This document shows positions 1 through 8,300 of a DNA stretch of 64,000 nucleotides, piece after piece. Positions within the stretch are counted from its first letter, which is position 1; each line of letters starts with the position of its first letter. Source of the DNA: JAVKFY01 sp040223615. GTDB taxonomy: Bacteria > Pseudomonadota > Alphaproteobacteria > GCA-2731375. The notes beneath the pieces are model-generated. The model made no database searches and was not told where the DNA came from. It saw only the letters and a program-made list of their open reading frames with translations. The DNA lies in the NCBI GenBank assembly GCA_040223615.1, contig JAVKFY010000081.1, positions 85,566-149,565 on the forward strand. The letters run 5' to 3'. Both the position numbers and the translations under genes were made by a program.

Positions 1-56
1 GAGATCGACTGATCTGATTTCGCGCCGGGGGCCGACGGCCTGCGTCGGCGATCGAA

Positions 57-91
57 CAAGAAAAAGGGCCGCCGGTTTTCGCCGGCGGCCC
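57..91 (-). terminator. Rho-independent terminator of the SBP gene
   Basis: A perfect 10-bp inverted repeat (GGGCCGCCGG at 66-75 pairing with CCGGCGGCCC at 82-91, six-base loop) is followed on the minus strand by a T-rich tract (complement of 57-65). It sits 24 bases beyond the stop of the minus-strand binding-protein gene, so that transcript probably ends here and no permease gene follows directly. Confidence 0.8.
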
Positions 92-115
92 CTGTAGATC
101 AGACGCGGATCGCGT

Positions 116-1726
116 CTACTTCAGCTTGATGTTCCAGTACACCGGAACCGGGGTCTCCAGAACACCGTCGATCTTGGTCTTGTCGAAGGCGATCGGGCTG
201 AAGTACTGGCCCAGTGGCACGTAGGTGACCAGGTCATTGGCCCGCTCCTGGATCGCCACGGCGATCTCCTTCTGCTTCGCCGGGTCGGTTTCCGAGGCGA
301 AGGCGGAGCGCATGTCCTCCAGCTTCTGATCGGTCGGCCAGCCGAACCAGGCTTTCTCCTTGCCGCCGCCGCTGACGCCGATGTTGACCACCGGGTTCAT
401 CAGGTCGGGTCCGATCCACGACGTATGGAAGATGTTCCAGCCGCCTTCCTTCGGGTCCTTCTGCTCGGCGCGACGCGAGGTCAGGGTCGACCAGTCCATC
501 GCCTGCAGGTCGACATCGATGCCGGCCTCGCGCAGCAGTTGCGCGGTGACGGCGCTGAACGCGTTCAGCGTGGCTATGTCGGTCGGCTGCATCAGGACGA
601 TCTTCTCGCCGTTATAGCCGGCTTCCTTCAGCAGCTTCTTCGCCAGATCGATGTCCTTCTTCATGATCCGCGAGGTATTGACGTCGGTCTCCAGCGGCGC
701 GCCGCAGATGAACGTCGCCCCGCAGGTCCGGAAGAACTCCGGGTTGCCGACCGCGGCCAGCATGTAGTCCTGCTGGTCGACCAGCGCCTGGATCGCCTGA
801 CGTGCCTTGACGTTGTCGAACGGCGGCCACAGATGGTTCAGGCGTAGCCAGCCCTGGCTGCCCATCTTGTTGATGACCTTGACCTCAACGTTGTCAGCCG
901 CCTGCAGGTTCGGCACCAGGTCGATCTGCGGCGCCTCGAAGTAGTGCACTTCGCCGGAGATCAACGCGTTCATCGCGGTGGTCTGGTCCGGAATGTACAG
1001 CCACTCCAGCCGGTCGAAATGCACCACCTTGCCGCCGGCGACGCCGCTTGGCGGCTCGTCACGCGGCACGTAGTCCATGAACTTGGTGTAGACGACCTTG
1101 GAACCCGGGACCCATTCGTCCTTCTGGAACACGAACGGGCCAGAGCCGACGGTCTCGGCCACCTGCTCGAACGGATCGGTCGCCGCCATCTCCTTCTTCA
1201 TCATGAAGGGGACGTTGGAGCTGATCTTGCCGATCGAGTCGATGACCAGGCCGTAGGGGGCCTTCAGCTTCATCACGAAGGTCTTGTCGTCCGACGCCGT
1301 CAGGCTGTCGACCACCTCGAACAATTTCTGGCCGAGACCATCGCGCTTGCCCCAGCGTTCCAGCGAGGCGACGCAGTCCTCCGCCGTCACCGGCTCGCCA
1401 TCGTGCCAGCGCAGGCCGTCACGCAGCGTGAAGGTGTATTGCAGACCGTCGTCGCTGACATTGTAGGTGTCGACCATCTGCGGCTTGACCACGAGGTTCG
1501 CGTCCATTGAGAACAGAACGTCGTAGACGTTGTAGGCGTGGTTGCGCGTTATGTAGGCCGTGGTCCAGATCGGGTCGATATTCTTCAGATCGGCATGGGG
1601 CACGGTCTTCATGACCTTGCCGCCGCTATGGGCGGCGCCGTGCGCCACACCGGCCCACATAGCCGCGCCGGCGATCATGGCCAGCGCGGTCGCGGTGCGC
1701 TTCAGTCCAGTTGCGTTTTGTGTCAT
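116..1726 (-). CDS. ABC transporter substrate-binding protein, family 5 (peptide/opine/nickel type)
   Basis: 536 aa. A signal peptide occupies residues 1 to about 30 (basic n-region, hydrophobic core, AHG-A junction), so the protein is periplasmic. The rest matches SBP_bac_5: WTTAYITRNHAYNVYDVLF near the N-terminus, a YTFTLRDGLRWHDGEPVTA block and GSGPF, the usual hallmarks of dipeptide/oligopeptide-type binding proteins. The open frame extends upstream to 1855, but that would overlap the divergent gene at 1849. ATG at 1726 has GAGGGAG just upstream and begins directly with the signal peptide. No permease or ATPase genes are adjacent, and a terminator follows, so it is an orphan binding protein here. 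The ligand cannot be deduced. Confidence 0.92.
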   Translation of the reverse strand: MTQNATGLKRTATALAMIAGAAMWAGVAHGAAHSGGKVMKTVPHADLKNIDPIWTTAYITRNHAYNVYDVLFSMDANLVVKPQMVDTYNVSDDGLQYTFTLRDGLRWHDGEPVTAEDCVASLERWGKRDGLGQKLFEVVDSLTASDDKTFVMKLKAPYGLVIDSIGKISSNVPFMMKKEMAATDPFEQVAETVGSGPFVFQKDEWVPGSKVVYTKFMDYVPRDEPPSGVAGGKVVHFDRLEWLYIPDQTTAMNALISGEVHYFEAPQIDLVPNLQAADNVEVKVINKMGSQGWLRLNHLWPPFDNVKARQAIQALVDQQDYMLAAVGNPEFFRTCGATFICGAPLETDVNTSRIMKKDIDLAKKLLKEAGYNGEKIVLMQPTDIATLNAFSAVTAQLLREAGIDVDLQAMDWSTLTSRRAEQKDPKEGGWNIFHTSWIGPDLMNPVVNIGVSGGGKEKAWFGWPTDQKLEDMRSAFASETDPAKQKEIAVAIQERANDLVTYVPLGQYFSPIAFDKTKIDGVLETPVPVYWNIKLK

Positions 1727-1848
1727 CACTCCCTCATCTCCCTGTTTTCGGGAACGGGCCGCCAGTGGCGACCGTGGCGATGGCTTCTCCCTCCGTACGG
1801 AGGCCTGTCGTTGAGGCCGAGGAGCAGTGTAGCGGGTAGGTCGGGTAT

Positions 1849-2670
1849 ATGACAAAGCCTGGAATCGAAGATGACACGGTGGCCGCGTTCCGGCGCGACG
1901 GCGCGGTCTGCCTGCGCGGCGTGTTCGGGCTCGACTGGATCGAGGCGTTGCGCCAGGCGGTGGACGCCAACCGCGCCGCGCCAGGGCCGATGGCGCGCTA
2001 CAACACGCCCGCGGGCCAGCCCGGCGAGTTCTTCGTCGATTTTCAGCTCTGGCAGCGCCACGACGCCTGCCGCCGCTTCGTCACCGACAGCCCGGCCGCC
2101 GAGATCGCCGCGCGGATGCTGGGCGCCAAGACCATCAGCTTCTATCATGACCACCTGCTGGTGAAGGAGCCGGGCACCCGGGAGCGCACGCCTTGGCACC
2201 ACGACCAGCCGTATTATCCAGTCGAGGGCGAGCAGGTCGGGTCGATCTGGTTGCCGCTCGATCCGGTCGCGGAATCGACCTGCGTGGAGTACATCGCCGG
2301 CTCGCATCGCTGGGGTCGCTGGTTCGCGCCGCAATATTTCAACCGCGGCAACACCAGCCTGGAGGCGGAGGACCCGCGCTTCGAGCCGATCCCGGATTTC
2401 GACGCCGAACGCGGCGCGCACCGCTTGCTGCGCTGGTCGCTTGAGCCTGGCGACTGCATCTTCTTCCATGCCCTCGCGGTGCATGGCGCGCCGGGAAACC
2501 AGGCGGCCGACCGGCGCCGGCGCGCCTACGCGACGCGCTGGCTGGGCGAGGACGCGCGCTACGCCAGCCGGCCGGGTCGGATCTCGCCGCCGCTGGAGGG
2601 CCACGGCCTGCGGCCGGGCGATGAAATGACCTGCGCCATGTTCCCGCGGGTCTGGCCGCGCGCCGCCTGA
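1849..2670 (+). CDS. Phytanoyl-CoA dioxygenase (PhyH) family Fe(II)/2-oxoglutarate oxygenase
   Basis: 273 aa, a usual length for bacterial PhyH proteins. The facial triad is visible: H117-x-D119 in WHHDQ and the distal H212 in VHGAPGN. Arginines at about 228-230 lie where 2-oxoglutarate is bound. The conserved WLPLDP segment precedes the EYIAGSH motif. Family members hydroxylate diverse substrates, often small acids, amino acids or osmolytes, so no substrate is assigned. It is divergent from the binding-protein gene (122-bp gap) and is followed after 1 bp by a membrane protein gene, probably co-transcribed. Confidence 0.88.
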   Translation: MTKPGIEDDTVAAFRRDGAVCLRGVFGLDWIEALRQAVDANRAAPGPMARYNTPAGQPGEFFVDFQLWQRHDACRRFVTDSPAAEIAARMLGAKTISFYHDHLLVKEPGTRERTPWHHDQPYYPVEGEQVGSIWLPLDPVAESTCVEYIAGSHRWGRWFAPQYFNRGNTSLEAEDPRFEPIPDFDAERGAHRLLRWSLEPGDCIFFHALAVHGAPGNQAADRRRRAYATRWLGEDARYASRPGRISPPLEGHGLRPGDEMTCAMFPRVWPRAA

Positions 2671-2671
2671 G

Positions 2672-3169
2672 ATGCAGGCGGTCTGGCTTGCCATCGTCCA
2701 CACGCCGCTGTGGGTGTGGCCGCTGATTGCCTTCTCGCTCTGGCTCGGTGCGCGCGAGCTGCGCCCGCACACGGTGCCGGCCGGCACGCTCTACATCCTG
2801 CCGGCGATGGTCGTGATCCTGGCGCTGGTCTACATGCTGGCCGGCGCGGCGCCGAAGCCGCTGGCCTACGTGCTGTGGCTGGCGGCGGCGGCGCCGTTCG
2901 CGGCGTTGGGTTGGGTCGTCTCGGCGAAGCCGCTCGCGATTCACAAGGACCAACGCACGATCGATCTGCCGCGCCGCGTGGTGCCGCTGGCGCTGATCGT
3001 CGCCATTATCTGCCTGCGCTATGCCTTCGGGTACATCTACGGCCGCTGGCCGGACCTCAAGCCCGACCCGACCTACGCGCTGGTGCAGGTCGCCATCGGC
3101 GCCGCCATCGCCGGCGTGGCGCTGGGCTACTACGGCCGGCTACTGCGCCGCTTCCATACCGCCGGGTAG
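2672..3169 (+). CDS. Small integral membrane protein, five predicted TM helices
   Basis: 165 aa with five hydrophobic segments at about 5-27, 37-58, 64-84, 103-124 and 134-157. It resembles the small membrane proteins grouped as DUF6622, but I am not certain of that family. There is no signal peptide and there are no catalytic motifs. The start lies one base after the stop of the PhyH gene (TGAGATG) without its own clear ribosome site, which suggests translational coupling. Its 3' end overlaps the convergent DUF899-like gene by 30 bp. Function unknown. Confidence 0.75.
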   Translation: MQAVWLAIVHTPLWVWPLIAFSLWLGARELRPHTVPAGTLYILPAMVVILALVYMLAGAAPKPLAYVLWLAAAAPFAALGWVVSAKPLAIHKDQRTIDLPRRVVPLALIVAIICLRYAFGYIYGRWPDLKPDPTYALVQVAIGAAIAGVALGYYGRLLRRFHTAG

Positions 3170-3694
3170 CAGTTCGGCGAAGGCCCATACCGAGCAGAAC
3201 TTGTCGCCCGGTCCGAACATCGTCGACGTGCGCCGGCTGATCTTGCCGTCGGCGTCCTTCACGAAAATCGAGGCGCCCGGCATCGGCTGACCGTCATGCT
3301 CGAATCCCATGTCGGCGAACAGCGTGGTGCCTTCGGCGGAGACCATCGGGAAGGTCCAGCCGCGCTTCGCCTTGCCCTTGGCCTGCGCGGCGATCGGGTC
3401 GGGGCTGGCGACGACGAAGGCGGCACGCTCCTGCAGGTGCGGCAGCACGCCGTTGAAGCCGTCCGTCCACATCGTGCAGTAGTCGCAGGAGAAACCCATG
3501 TTGTGCACCAGGATCAGCGCGTCCTGGTCGCCGAACAGGTCTTCCAGTCCGACCTCGCCGCCGTCGTGGGTCTTCAGGCGGTAGTCGCCGATCGCCGGCT
3601 GCGGCAGCGAGGCCATCAGTTCCACCATCTCCGCCTGCAACTGCACGAGTTGCTGGTACTTGGCCTGTAGCTCGGCCATCGGGTCGCCGGCCAT
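3140..3694 (-). CDS. DUF899-like thioredoxin-fold protein
   Basis: 184 aa. After a short coiled N-terminus (residues 5-30) comes a peroxiredoxin/thioredoxin-like domain with a C70-x-x-C73 pair in GFSCDYCTMWTDGFNG, the arrangement seen in DUF899 proteins (compare their CPxCSxWxDxFDG block). The late sequence includes PGASIFVKDADG and FGPGDKF. It is probably a cytoplasmic thiol-dependent redox protein of unknown substrate. GGAGG lies 8 bases before the ATG at 3694. It is convergent with, and overlaps, the preceding membrane protein gene. Confidence 0.78.
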   Translation of the reverse strand: MAGDPMAELQAKYQQLVQLQAEMVELMASLPQPAIGDYRLKTHDGGEVGLEDLFGDQDALILVHNMGFSCDYCTMWTDGFNGVLPHLQERAAFVVASPDPIAAQAKGKAKRGWTFPMVSAEGTTLFADMGFEHDGQPMPGASIFVKDADGKISRRTSTMFGPGDKFCSVWAFAELLPGGMEAAQ

Positions 3695-3783
3695 GGTCCG
3701 ATCCTCCGTTCGGTTGAAGCGATTGCGCCGACCGTGCCACGCTCGCCCCGTCGGCGTCGATCACATAGCCGCGAGGTTCTCCC

Positions 3784-4422
3784 ATGCAGCACTACACCTA
3801 CTTCCGCTCCTCGGCCGCCTATCGGGTGCGCATCGCGCTGAACCTGAAGGGCATCGCCGCGCAGGAACACTATGTCCATCTGCGCAAGGGCGAGCAGACC
3901 GGCGCCGACTACCTCAAGCACAACCCGCAAGGTCTGGTGCCGGCGCTGGTCGACGACAACGGCACGGTGCTGGGCCAGTCGCTGGCGATCATCGAGTATC
4001 TCGACGAGACCCGGCCGGAGCCGCCGCTGCTGCCGCCCGATCCTAGGGGCCGGGCGCGGGTGCGCCAGTTATCCTACGTGATCGCCGCCGACCTGCACCC
4101 GCTGAACAACCTGCGTGTCCTGAATTACCTGTCCGACACCGTCGGCGTGACCCAGGAGCAGCGCCTGGCATGGTACCGGCATTGGACCGAGACCGGACTG
4201 GCGGCGCTGGAGACGTTGCTGGCGGGGGCCGGCACCGGCACCTATTGCCACGGCGACACGCCGACCATGGCCGACCTGTGCCTGGTGCCGCAGGTTTACA
4301 ACGCCAACCGTTTCGAGGTGGAGATGGCGCCCTATCCGACCGTACAGCGCATCAACGACGCCTGCCTGGCGCTCGACGACTTCGCCAAGGCGGCGCCCGA
4401 CGTGCAGCCGGACGCGGAGTAG
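3784..4422 (+). CDS. maiA: Maleylacetoacetate isomerase (zeta-class GST)
   Basis: 212 aa, the standard length. An N-terminal thioredoxin-fold domain carries S9-S10-A-A-Y-R-V-R, corresponding to the zeta-class SSCxxRVRIAL glutathione-binding motif (the Cys is Ala here), followed by NPQGLVPALVDD and QSLAIIEYLDE. A C-terminal all-helical domain has the DxPTMADLCLVPQVYNA block. The family converts maleylacetoacetate (or maleylpyruvate) to the fumaryl isomer in tyrosine or gentisate breakdown. No fumarylacetoacetase or homogentisate dioxygenase gene lies nearby, so the pathway is uncertain. It is followed after 6 bp by a paralogue. Confidence 0.88.
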   Translation: MQHYTYFRSSAAYRVRIALNLKGIAAQEHYVHLRKGEQTGADYLKHNPQGLVPALVDDNGTVLGQSLAIIEYLDETRPEPPLLPPDPRGRARVRQLSYVIAADLHPLNNLRVLNYLSDTVGVTQEQRLAWYRHWTETGLAALETLLAGAGTGTYCHGDTPTMADLCLVPQVYNANRFEVEMAPYPTVQRINDACLALDDFAKAAPDVQPDAE

Positions 4423-4428
4423 GCGGCC

Positions 4429-5037
4429 ATGAGCGAACTCGTCCTCTACCGTACGGCGGGCTCGTCTGCCGTGCGCCGCGTGGTGATCGCGCTGCGCCTG
4501 AAGGGCCTGACGTATCGCGAGGAGATCGTCGACTTCGCCGAGGTCAAGGCGCCGGGCCATGCCTACGCCCGGCTCAACCCGCAGACCAAGGTGCCGAGCC
4601 TGGTGCACGGCGACGTTATCCTGACGCAGTCGATGGCGATCCTGGAGTATCTCGACGAGAGTTTCCCCGAGGTGCCGCTGCTGCCCGCCGGCGCGGCGGC
4701 GCGGGCCCGGGCGCGTATGCTGGCGCAGATCGTCGTCTGCGAGGTCCATCCGCTGCAGAACAGCGTCATGGTGCCGTGGATGGCGCAGGCGTGGGGCACG
4801 CCGGAAGCGGTCGGCGTCGCCTGGCAGCAGCACTGGATCGTCAAGGGTCTGGCGGCGATCGAGGCCCACCTGGGCGGTGATCCCTATTGTGTCGGCGAGG
4901 CGCCGACGATGGCCGACATCTGCCTGGTGCCGCAGCTCACGCGCGCCCGCGCCTACGATGTCGACCTGACGCCCTATCCCAAGGTGCTGGCGGTCGAGGC
5001 GCGCTGCCTGGAACTGGACGCCTTCCGAGCCGGTTGA
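4429..5037 (+). CDS. Second zeta-class GST / maleylacetoacetate isomerase paralogue
   Basis: 202 aa, clearly homologous to the preceding gene along its length (NPQTKVPSLVHGD, QSMAILEYLDE, EAPTMADICLVPQL). Its active-site motif is S12-S13-A-V-R-R-V-V-IAL: the serines are kept but the spacing residues differ, so substrate preference may differ from its neighbour. It starts 6 bp after the upstream gene and is probably in the same transcript. The tandem arrangement suggests local duplication and divergence. The name maleylacetoacetate isomerase is by family only. Confidence 0.85.
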   Translation: MSELVLYRTAGSSAVRRVVIALRLKGLTYREEIVDFAEVKAPGHAYARLNPQTKVPSLVHGDVILTQSMAILEYLDESFPEVPLLPAGAAARARARMLAQIVVCEVHPLQNSVMVPWMAQAWGTPEAVGVAWQQHWIVKGLAAIEAHLGGDPYCVGEAPTMADICLVPQLTRARAYDVDLTPYPKVLAVEARCLELDAFRAG

Positions 5038-5095
5038 CGGCCGGCGCCGGCAGCGGCGAGGCTAGCGTTCGGGACGAGAACAGGAGAGGGCGGCG

Positions 5096-5857
5096 ATGCA
5101 CGTGGCCACCGACGAGGGCATCCGGCGCCTGAAAGGCCTGCTGGCGGACAGCCGCCGCGCCGTGGTGTTTACCGGCGCCGGCATTTCCACCGAGAGCGGC
5201 ATTCCCGACTTCCGCAGCCCCGGCGGCATTTGGACCCAGTACAAGCCGATCGACTTCCGCGATTTCCTGGCCTCGGAGGAGATGCGGCGCGAGTCGTGGC
5301 GGCGCAAGTTCGCCACCGAGGCGACGATGAAGGCAGCCGAACCGAACCGCGGCCACCGCGCCGTCGCCAAGCTGGTCGACAGCGGCAAGGTCGCCGCCAT
5401 CGTCACGCAGAACATCGACGGCCTGCACCAGGCGTCCGGCGTGCCGGCCGACAAGGTCATCGAGCTGCACGGCAACTCGACCTACGCGAGTTGTCTCAAC
5501 TGCGGCTTGCGCCACGAGCTCGACGCGATCAAGGCGCTGTTCGCCAACGGCGAGATCCTGCCCGACTGCCGCGAGTGCGGCGGCATCGTGAAGACCGCGA
5601 CGATCTCCTTCGGCCAGTCGATGCCGGAGGACGAGATGATGCGGGCGCACGAGGAAACGCTGCTGTGCGACCTGTTCATCGTGCTGGGCTCGTCGCTGGT
5701 GGTCTATCCGGCGGCCGGGTTCCCGACTCAGGCCAAACGCAACGGCGCCCGCCTGGTGATCGTCAACAACGAGGAAACCGACCAGGACGAGTACGCCGAC
5801 CTGATCGTCCGCGACTCCATCGGCACCGTGCTGGGCGACGCTGTCGGGGTGAACTGA
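5096..5857 (+). CDS. cobB: NAD-dependent protein deacylase, Sir2 family
   Basis: 253 aa, normal for bacterial class sirtuins. Visible motifs are the NAD-binding GAGIS (27-31) with IPDFRSPGG, TQNIDGLH (104-111), catalytic His125 in ELHGN, a zinc site of C133, C136, C158 and C161, and the late GSSLVVYPAAG and IVNNEET motifs. It removes acyl groups from lysines with NAD+ consumption in the cytoplasm. AGGAGAGG precedes the ATG. It follows the GST pair by 58 bp, and no metabolic partner such as an acetyl-CoA synthetase gene is adjacent. Confidence 0.93.
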   Translation: MHVATDEGIRRLKGLLADSRRAVVFTGAGISTESGIPDFRSPGGIWTQYKPIDFRDFLASEEMRRESWRRKFATEATMKAAEPNRGHRAVAKLVDSGKVAAIVTQNIDGLHQASGVPADKVIELHGNSTYASCLNCGLRHELDAIKALFANGEILPDCRECGGIVKTATISFGQSMPEDEMMRAHEETLLCDLFIVLGSSLVVYPAAGFPTQAKRNGARLVIVNNEETDQDEYADLIVRDSIGTVLGDAVGVN

Positions 5858-5901
5858 GGCGCCCTCGACGGGTCGCCAACGCCCGTCCTCAAGACCCAAA
5901 C

Positions 5902-6008
5902 CGTCACCCTGGACTTGATCCGGGGCCCATGTCGCCGCCGCCGAGGCGCGCGTTCGTGTGTGACGATGGTGCGTGTCGAGATGGATGCCGGCTCAAGGCG
6001 GCGTCACG
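5902..6008. repeat. Alphaproteobacterial-type dispersed inverted-repeat element
   Basis: Two imperfectly inverted arms lie in the 193-bp gap after the sirtuin gene. The left arm is at 5902-5930 (CGTCACCCTGGACTTGATCC followed by GGGGCCCAT), the right arm at 5981-6008 (ATGGATGCCGGCTCAAGGCG followed by GCGTCACG). They resemble the intergenic repeat known from many alphaproteobacterial genomes with CCGGACTTGATCCGG-type cores. The right arm is degenerate. No gene is visible here. Confidence 0.6.
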
Positions 6009-6050
6009 GGAGACAATGACCGCTGGTCAAGACCATACGATCCTGGCGCC

Positions 6051-6809
6051 TCAGCAGATCGCGCAGTTCTGCCGGCGTTCCTCGACCACGGCCATGATGC
6101 GTTCGTAGGGCAGGGCGCCGGGGATCAGCGACTCGCCGATCAGCAGGGTGGGCGTGCCGCGGATGCCGAGCGCCTCGGCCAGCCGCCGGTTGGCGTCGAT
6201 CTCGGCGCCGACTTCCGGGCTGTGCAGGTCCTGCTTCAGCTTGTTCATGTCGAGGCCCATGTCCTCGGCCACTTTCATGGCCACCCGGCCGTCGACCCGG
6301 CCGCGATAGGCCATCAGCTCGTTGTGCAGTTCCAGGTACTTGCCCTGCTTCTTGGCGGCGATGGCGACGCGGCTGGCCTGGATCGACTCGTCCGACAGGA
6401 TCGGCAACTCCTTGAAGATGAAGCGCAGGTCGTCGTTCTTCGCCTGCAGCTGCTGCATCGTCGGCAGTATCCGCTTGCAGTAGCCGCAGTTGTAGTCGAA
6501 GAACTCGACCACCGGCACGGCGCCGTCGGGGTTGACGACATGGTCGTAGCCGTTCGACAGCACCTCGTCGCGATACTTGACGATGCCGGCCGCGGCGTCG
6601 GAAGCGGCCTGCGCCTTCTGCTTCCGCTCCAGCTCCTCGGTCATCTCGATCAGGATGTCCGGGTGCGCCATCAGGTATGCCCGGATCATCTTCTCGATCG
6701 CCGCCTTCTGCGTCGGCGTGAAGGTTTCGTCCGCCGCCTGCGGCGCCACCACCGGCCCGGCCAGCAGCACCAACAGGGGCAGGAACAGCCAGCGCTTGAA
6801 CGCTTTCAT
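6051..6809 (-). CDS. Periplasmic DsbA-family thiol:disulfide oxidoreductase
   Basis: 252 aa with a signal peptide (basic MKAFKR, hydrophobic 8-23, cleavage near PQA-A26). Residues 28-62 look like the ScsC/DsbG-type N-terminal helical domain, followed by a DsbA-like thioredoxin fold with the redox pair C108-G-Y-C111 in FFDYNCGYCKR and the cis-proline motif GTPTLLIG. Two extra cysteines close the protein (QNCAIC). It probably oxidises or isomerises disulfides in exported proteins. The frame is open further upstream to 6902, but the ATG at 6809 has AGAGG upstream and starts the signal peptide. A metalloprotease gene lies upstream on the same strand. Confidence 0.9.
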   Translation of the reverse strand: MKAFKRWLFLPLLVLLAGPVVAPQAADETFTPTQKAAIEKMIRAYLMAHPDILIEMTEELERKQKAQAASDAAAGIVKYRDEVLSNGYDHVVNPDGAVPVVEFFDYNCGYCKRILPTMQQLQAKNDDLRFIFKELPILSDESIQASRVAIAAKKQGKYLELHNELMAYRGRVDGRVAMKVAEDMGLDMNKLKQDLHSPEVGAEIDANRRLAEALGIRGTPTLLIGESLIPGALPYERIMAVVEERRQNCAIC

Positions 6810-6926
6810 CGTCAATCCTCTCGCAACGCCACAGCACGCCATTAAGCGATACTCGCCGCCCAGGGCAAGCCAAGCCCGCTCAAGTTTCCGTGCCTTGTTC
6901 ACGGTCGCCGAAGGCGCCGGCCGGAA

Positions 6927-8300
6927 TTATCTGTCTTCGCGCTTCTTCTGCGCCGACTCCGCCGCCTGCTTGATGTCCTCGGCGCGCAGCGCGCCCGGGC
7001 TGCCGGCGGGCAGCAGCTTGGTGGCGCGGTCGGCCTGGCCGCCGGCCTCGCGGAACCGGCCGGCCAGCATGTAGCGTTCCGCCGTCGCCAGCGACGCCTC
7101 GCCGATCTGGTCGTCGCGCCCGTAGGCCATCGCCAGCCACCGCCAGGCGCCGATATTGGAGCGGTCGACCCGGATCGCCGCGTTCAGGTTCTCGATCGCG
7201 TCCTTGACGTAGCGGTCCGACTGCACCGAGACCTGCGCCTGCCCCAGCCCGACCCGCAGCAGTGCCTCGTTCGGGGCCAGCTCGACGGCGCGCTGGTAGC
7301 TCGGCACGGCGTCGTCGATTCTGCCGCTCTCCAGCAGGATCTGCCCGCGCAGCTCGTGGAAAAAGGGATCGTCGGGCTGTTCCGCCAAAAGGCTGTCGAC
7401 CAGCGCCACCGCCTTGTCGTCCTCGCGCCGCTGGTGGTGCGCGACCGAGCGGGCGTAGCGCGCCGGGACCGAGGTGTCGCTTTCCGGGTAGCGCTTCATC
7501 GTCTGGGCCGGCGAATCGAGAAAGCCGTGCAGCTTGGCGACCATGCGGTCGTGCCGCGCCACCAGCGCCGGCGGATCGGTCTTGCCGGTATAGGGCGACT
7601 TGTCGACGTGGAACTTGATCGCCGCCAGTCGCTCGCGGGTCAGCGGGTGGGTGCGGACATAGGGGTCCTGGCTGGTCGCCAGCAGCGCTTCCTGGTCGCC
7701 GAGCTTCTCCAGGAAGCCGTACAGGCCGATGCCGGATTGCTGGGTTTCGTCCAGAAACCGCAGGCCGGCCTGGTCGGCGGCCGACTCCTGGGTGCGCGAG
7801 TATTGCAGGAAGGAGCGCTGCGCCACCTGGGTGCCGCCGGCGATGATCGCGCCGCCCGCCGCGCCGCCGCCGCCCACCATCACCGCCGCGCCCAGCAGGA
7901 AAGCCAGCAGCGACTGCGCGCTGGCGTCCTGGATCGCGTCCAGCGAGCGTGCCAGATGACCGCCGGCAATGTGACCGGTCTCGTGCGCGATCACGCCGAT
8001 CACCTGGTTCGGCGTGTCGGCGGCCATCAGCAGGCCGGTGTTGATGAAGATATTCTGCCCGCCGGCGACGAACGCGTTCAGGCCCTTGTCGTTGATCAGG
8101 TGCACCCGGACGGCGTCCGGTGACAGGCCGGCGGCGGCGAAAAGTGGCGCGCCATAGAGACGAATGGTATTTTCGATCTCCGCGTCGCGGATGAATGAAA
8201 AGCCGCCGCGCGCCGCCGCCCCGGTGACGCCTGCCGGCATCAGCAGCAAGGCGATCAGCCACATCGAAACGTATTGTCGGACCGACAAGGTCAACCGCAT
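6927..8300 (-). CDS. bepA: M48 family metalloprotease with TPR repeats (BepA/YfgC-like)
   Basis: 457 aa. An N-terminal signal sequence (residues 1-30) precedes an M48 peptidase domain with H106-E107-x-x-H110 in IAHETGH and the third zinc ligand E172 in QESAAD. A glycine-rich hydrophobic hairpin lies between them (131-156). The C-terminal third (about 265-440) is helical with TPR character. BepA-like enzymes act in the periplasm in quality control of outer-membrane assembly proteins. The ATG at 8300 shares its bases with the ATG of the divergent gene (CATG at 8298-8301). ATG at 8264 is an alternative start that still leaves a hydrophobic leader. Confidence 0.9.
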   Translation of the reverse strand: MRLTLSVRQYVSMWLIALLLMPAGVTGAAARGGFSFIRDAEIENTIRLYGAPLFAAAGLSPDAVRVHLINDKGLNAFVAGGQNIFINTGLLMAADTPNQVIGVIAHETGHIAGGHLARSLDAIQDASAQSLLAFLLGAAVMVGGGGAAGGAIIAGGTQVAQRSFLQYSRTQESAADQAGLRFLDETQQSGIGLYGFLEKLGDQEALLATSQDPYVRTHPLTRERLAAIKFHVDKSPYTGKTDPPALVARHDRMVAKLHGFLDSPAQTMKRYPESDTSVPARYARSVAHHQRREDDKAVALVDSLLAEQPDDPFFHELRGQILLESGRIDDAVPSYQRAVELAPNEALLRVGLGQAQVSVQSDRYVKDAIENLNAAIRVDRSNIGAWRWLAMAYGRDDQIGEASLATAERYMLAGRFREAGGQADRATKLLPAGSPGALRAEDIKQAAESAQKKREDR

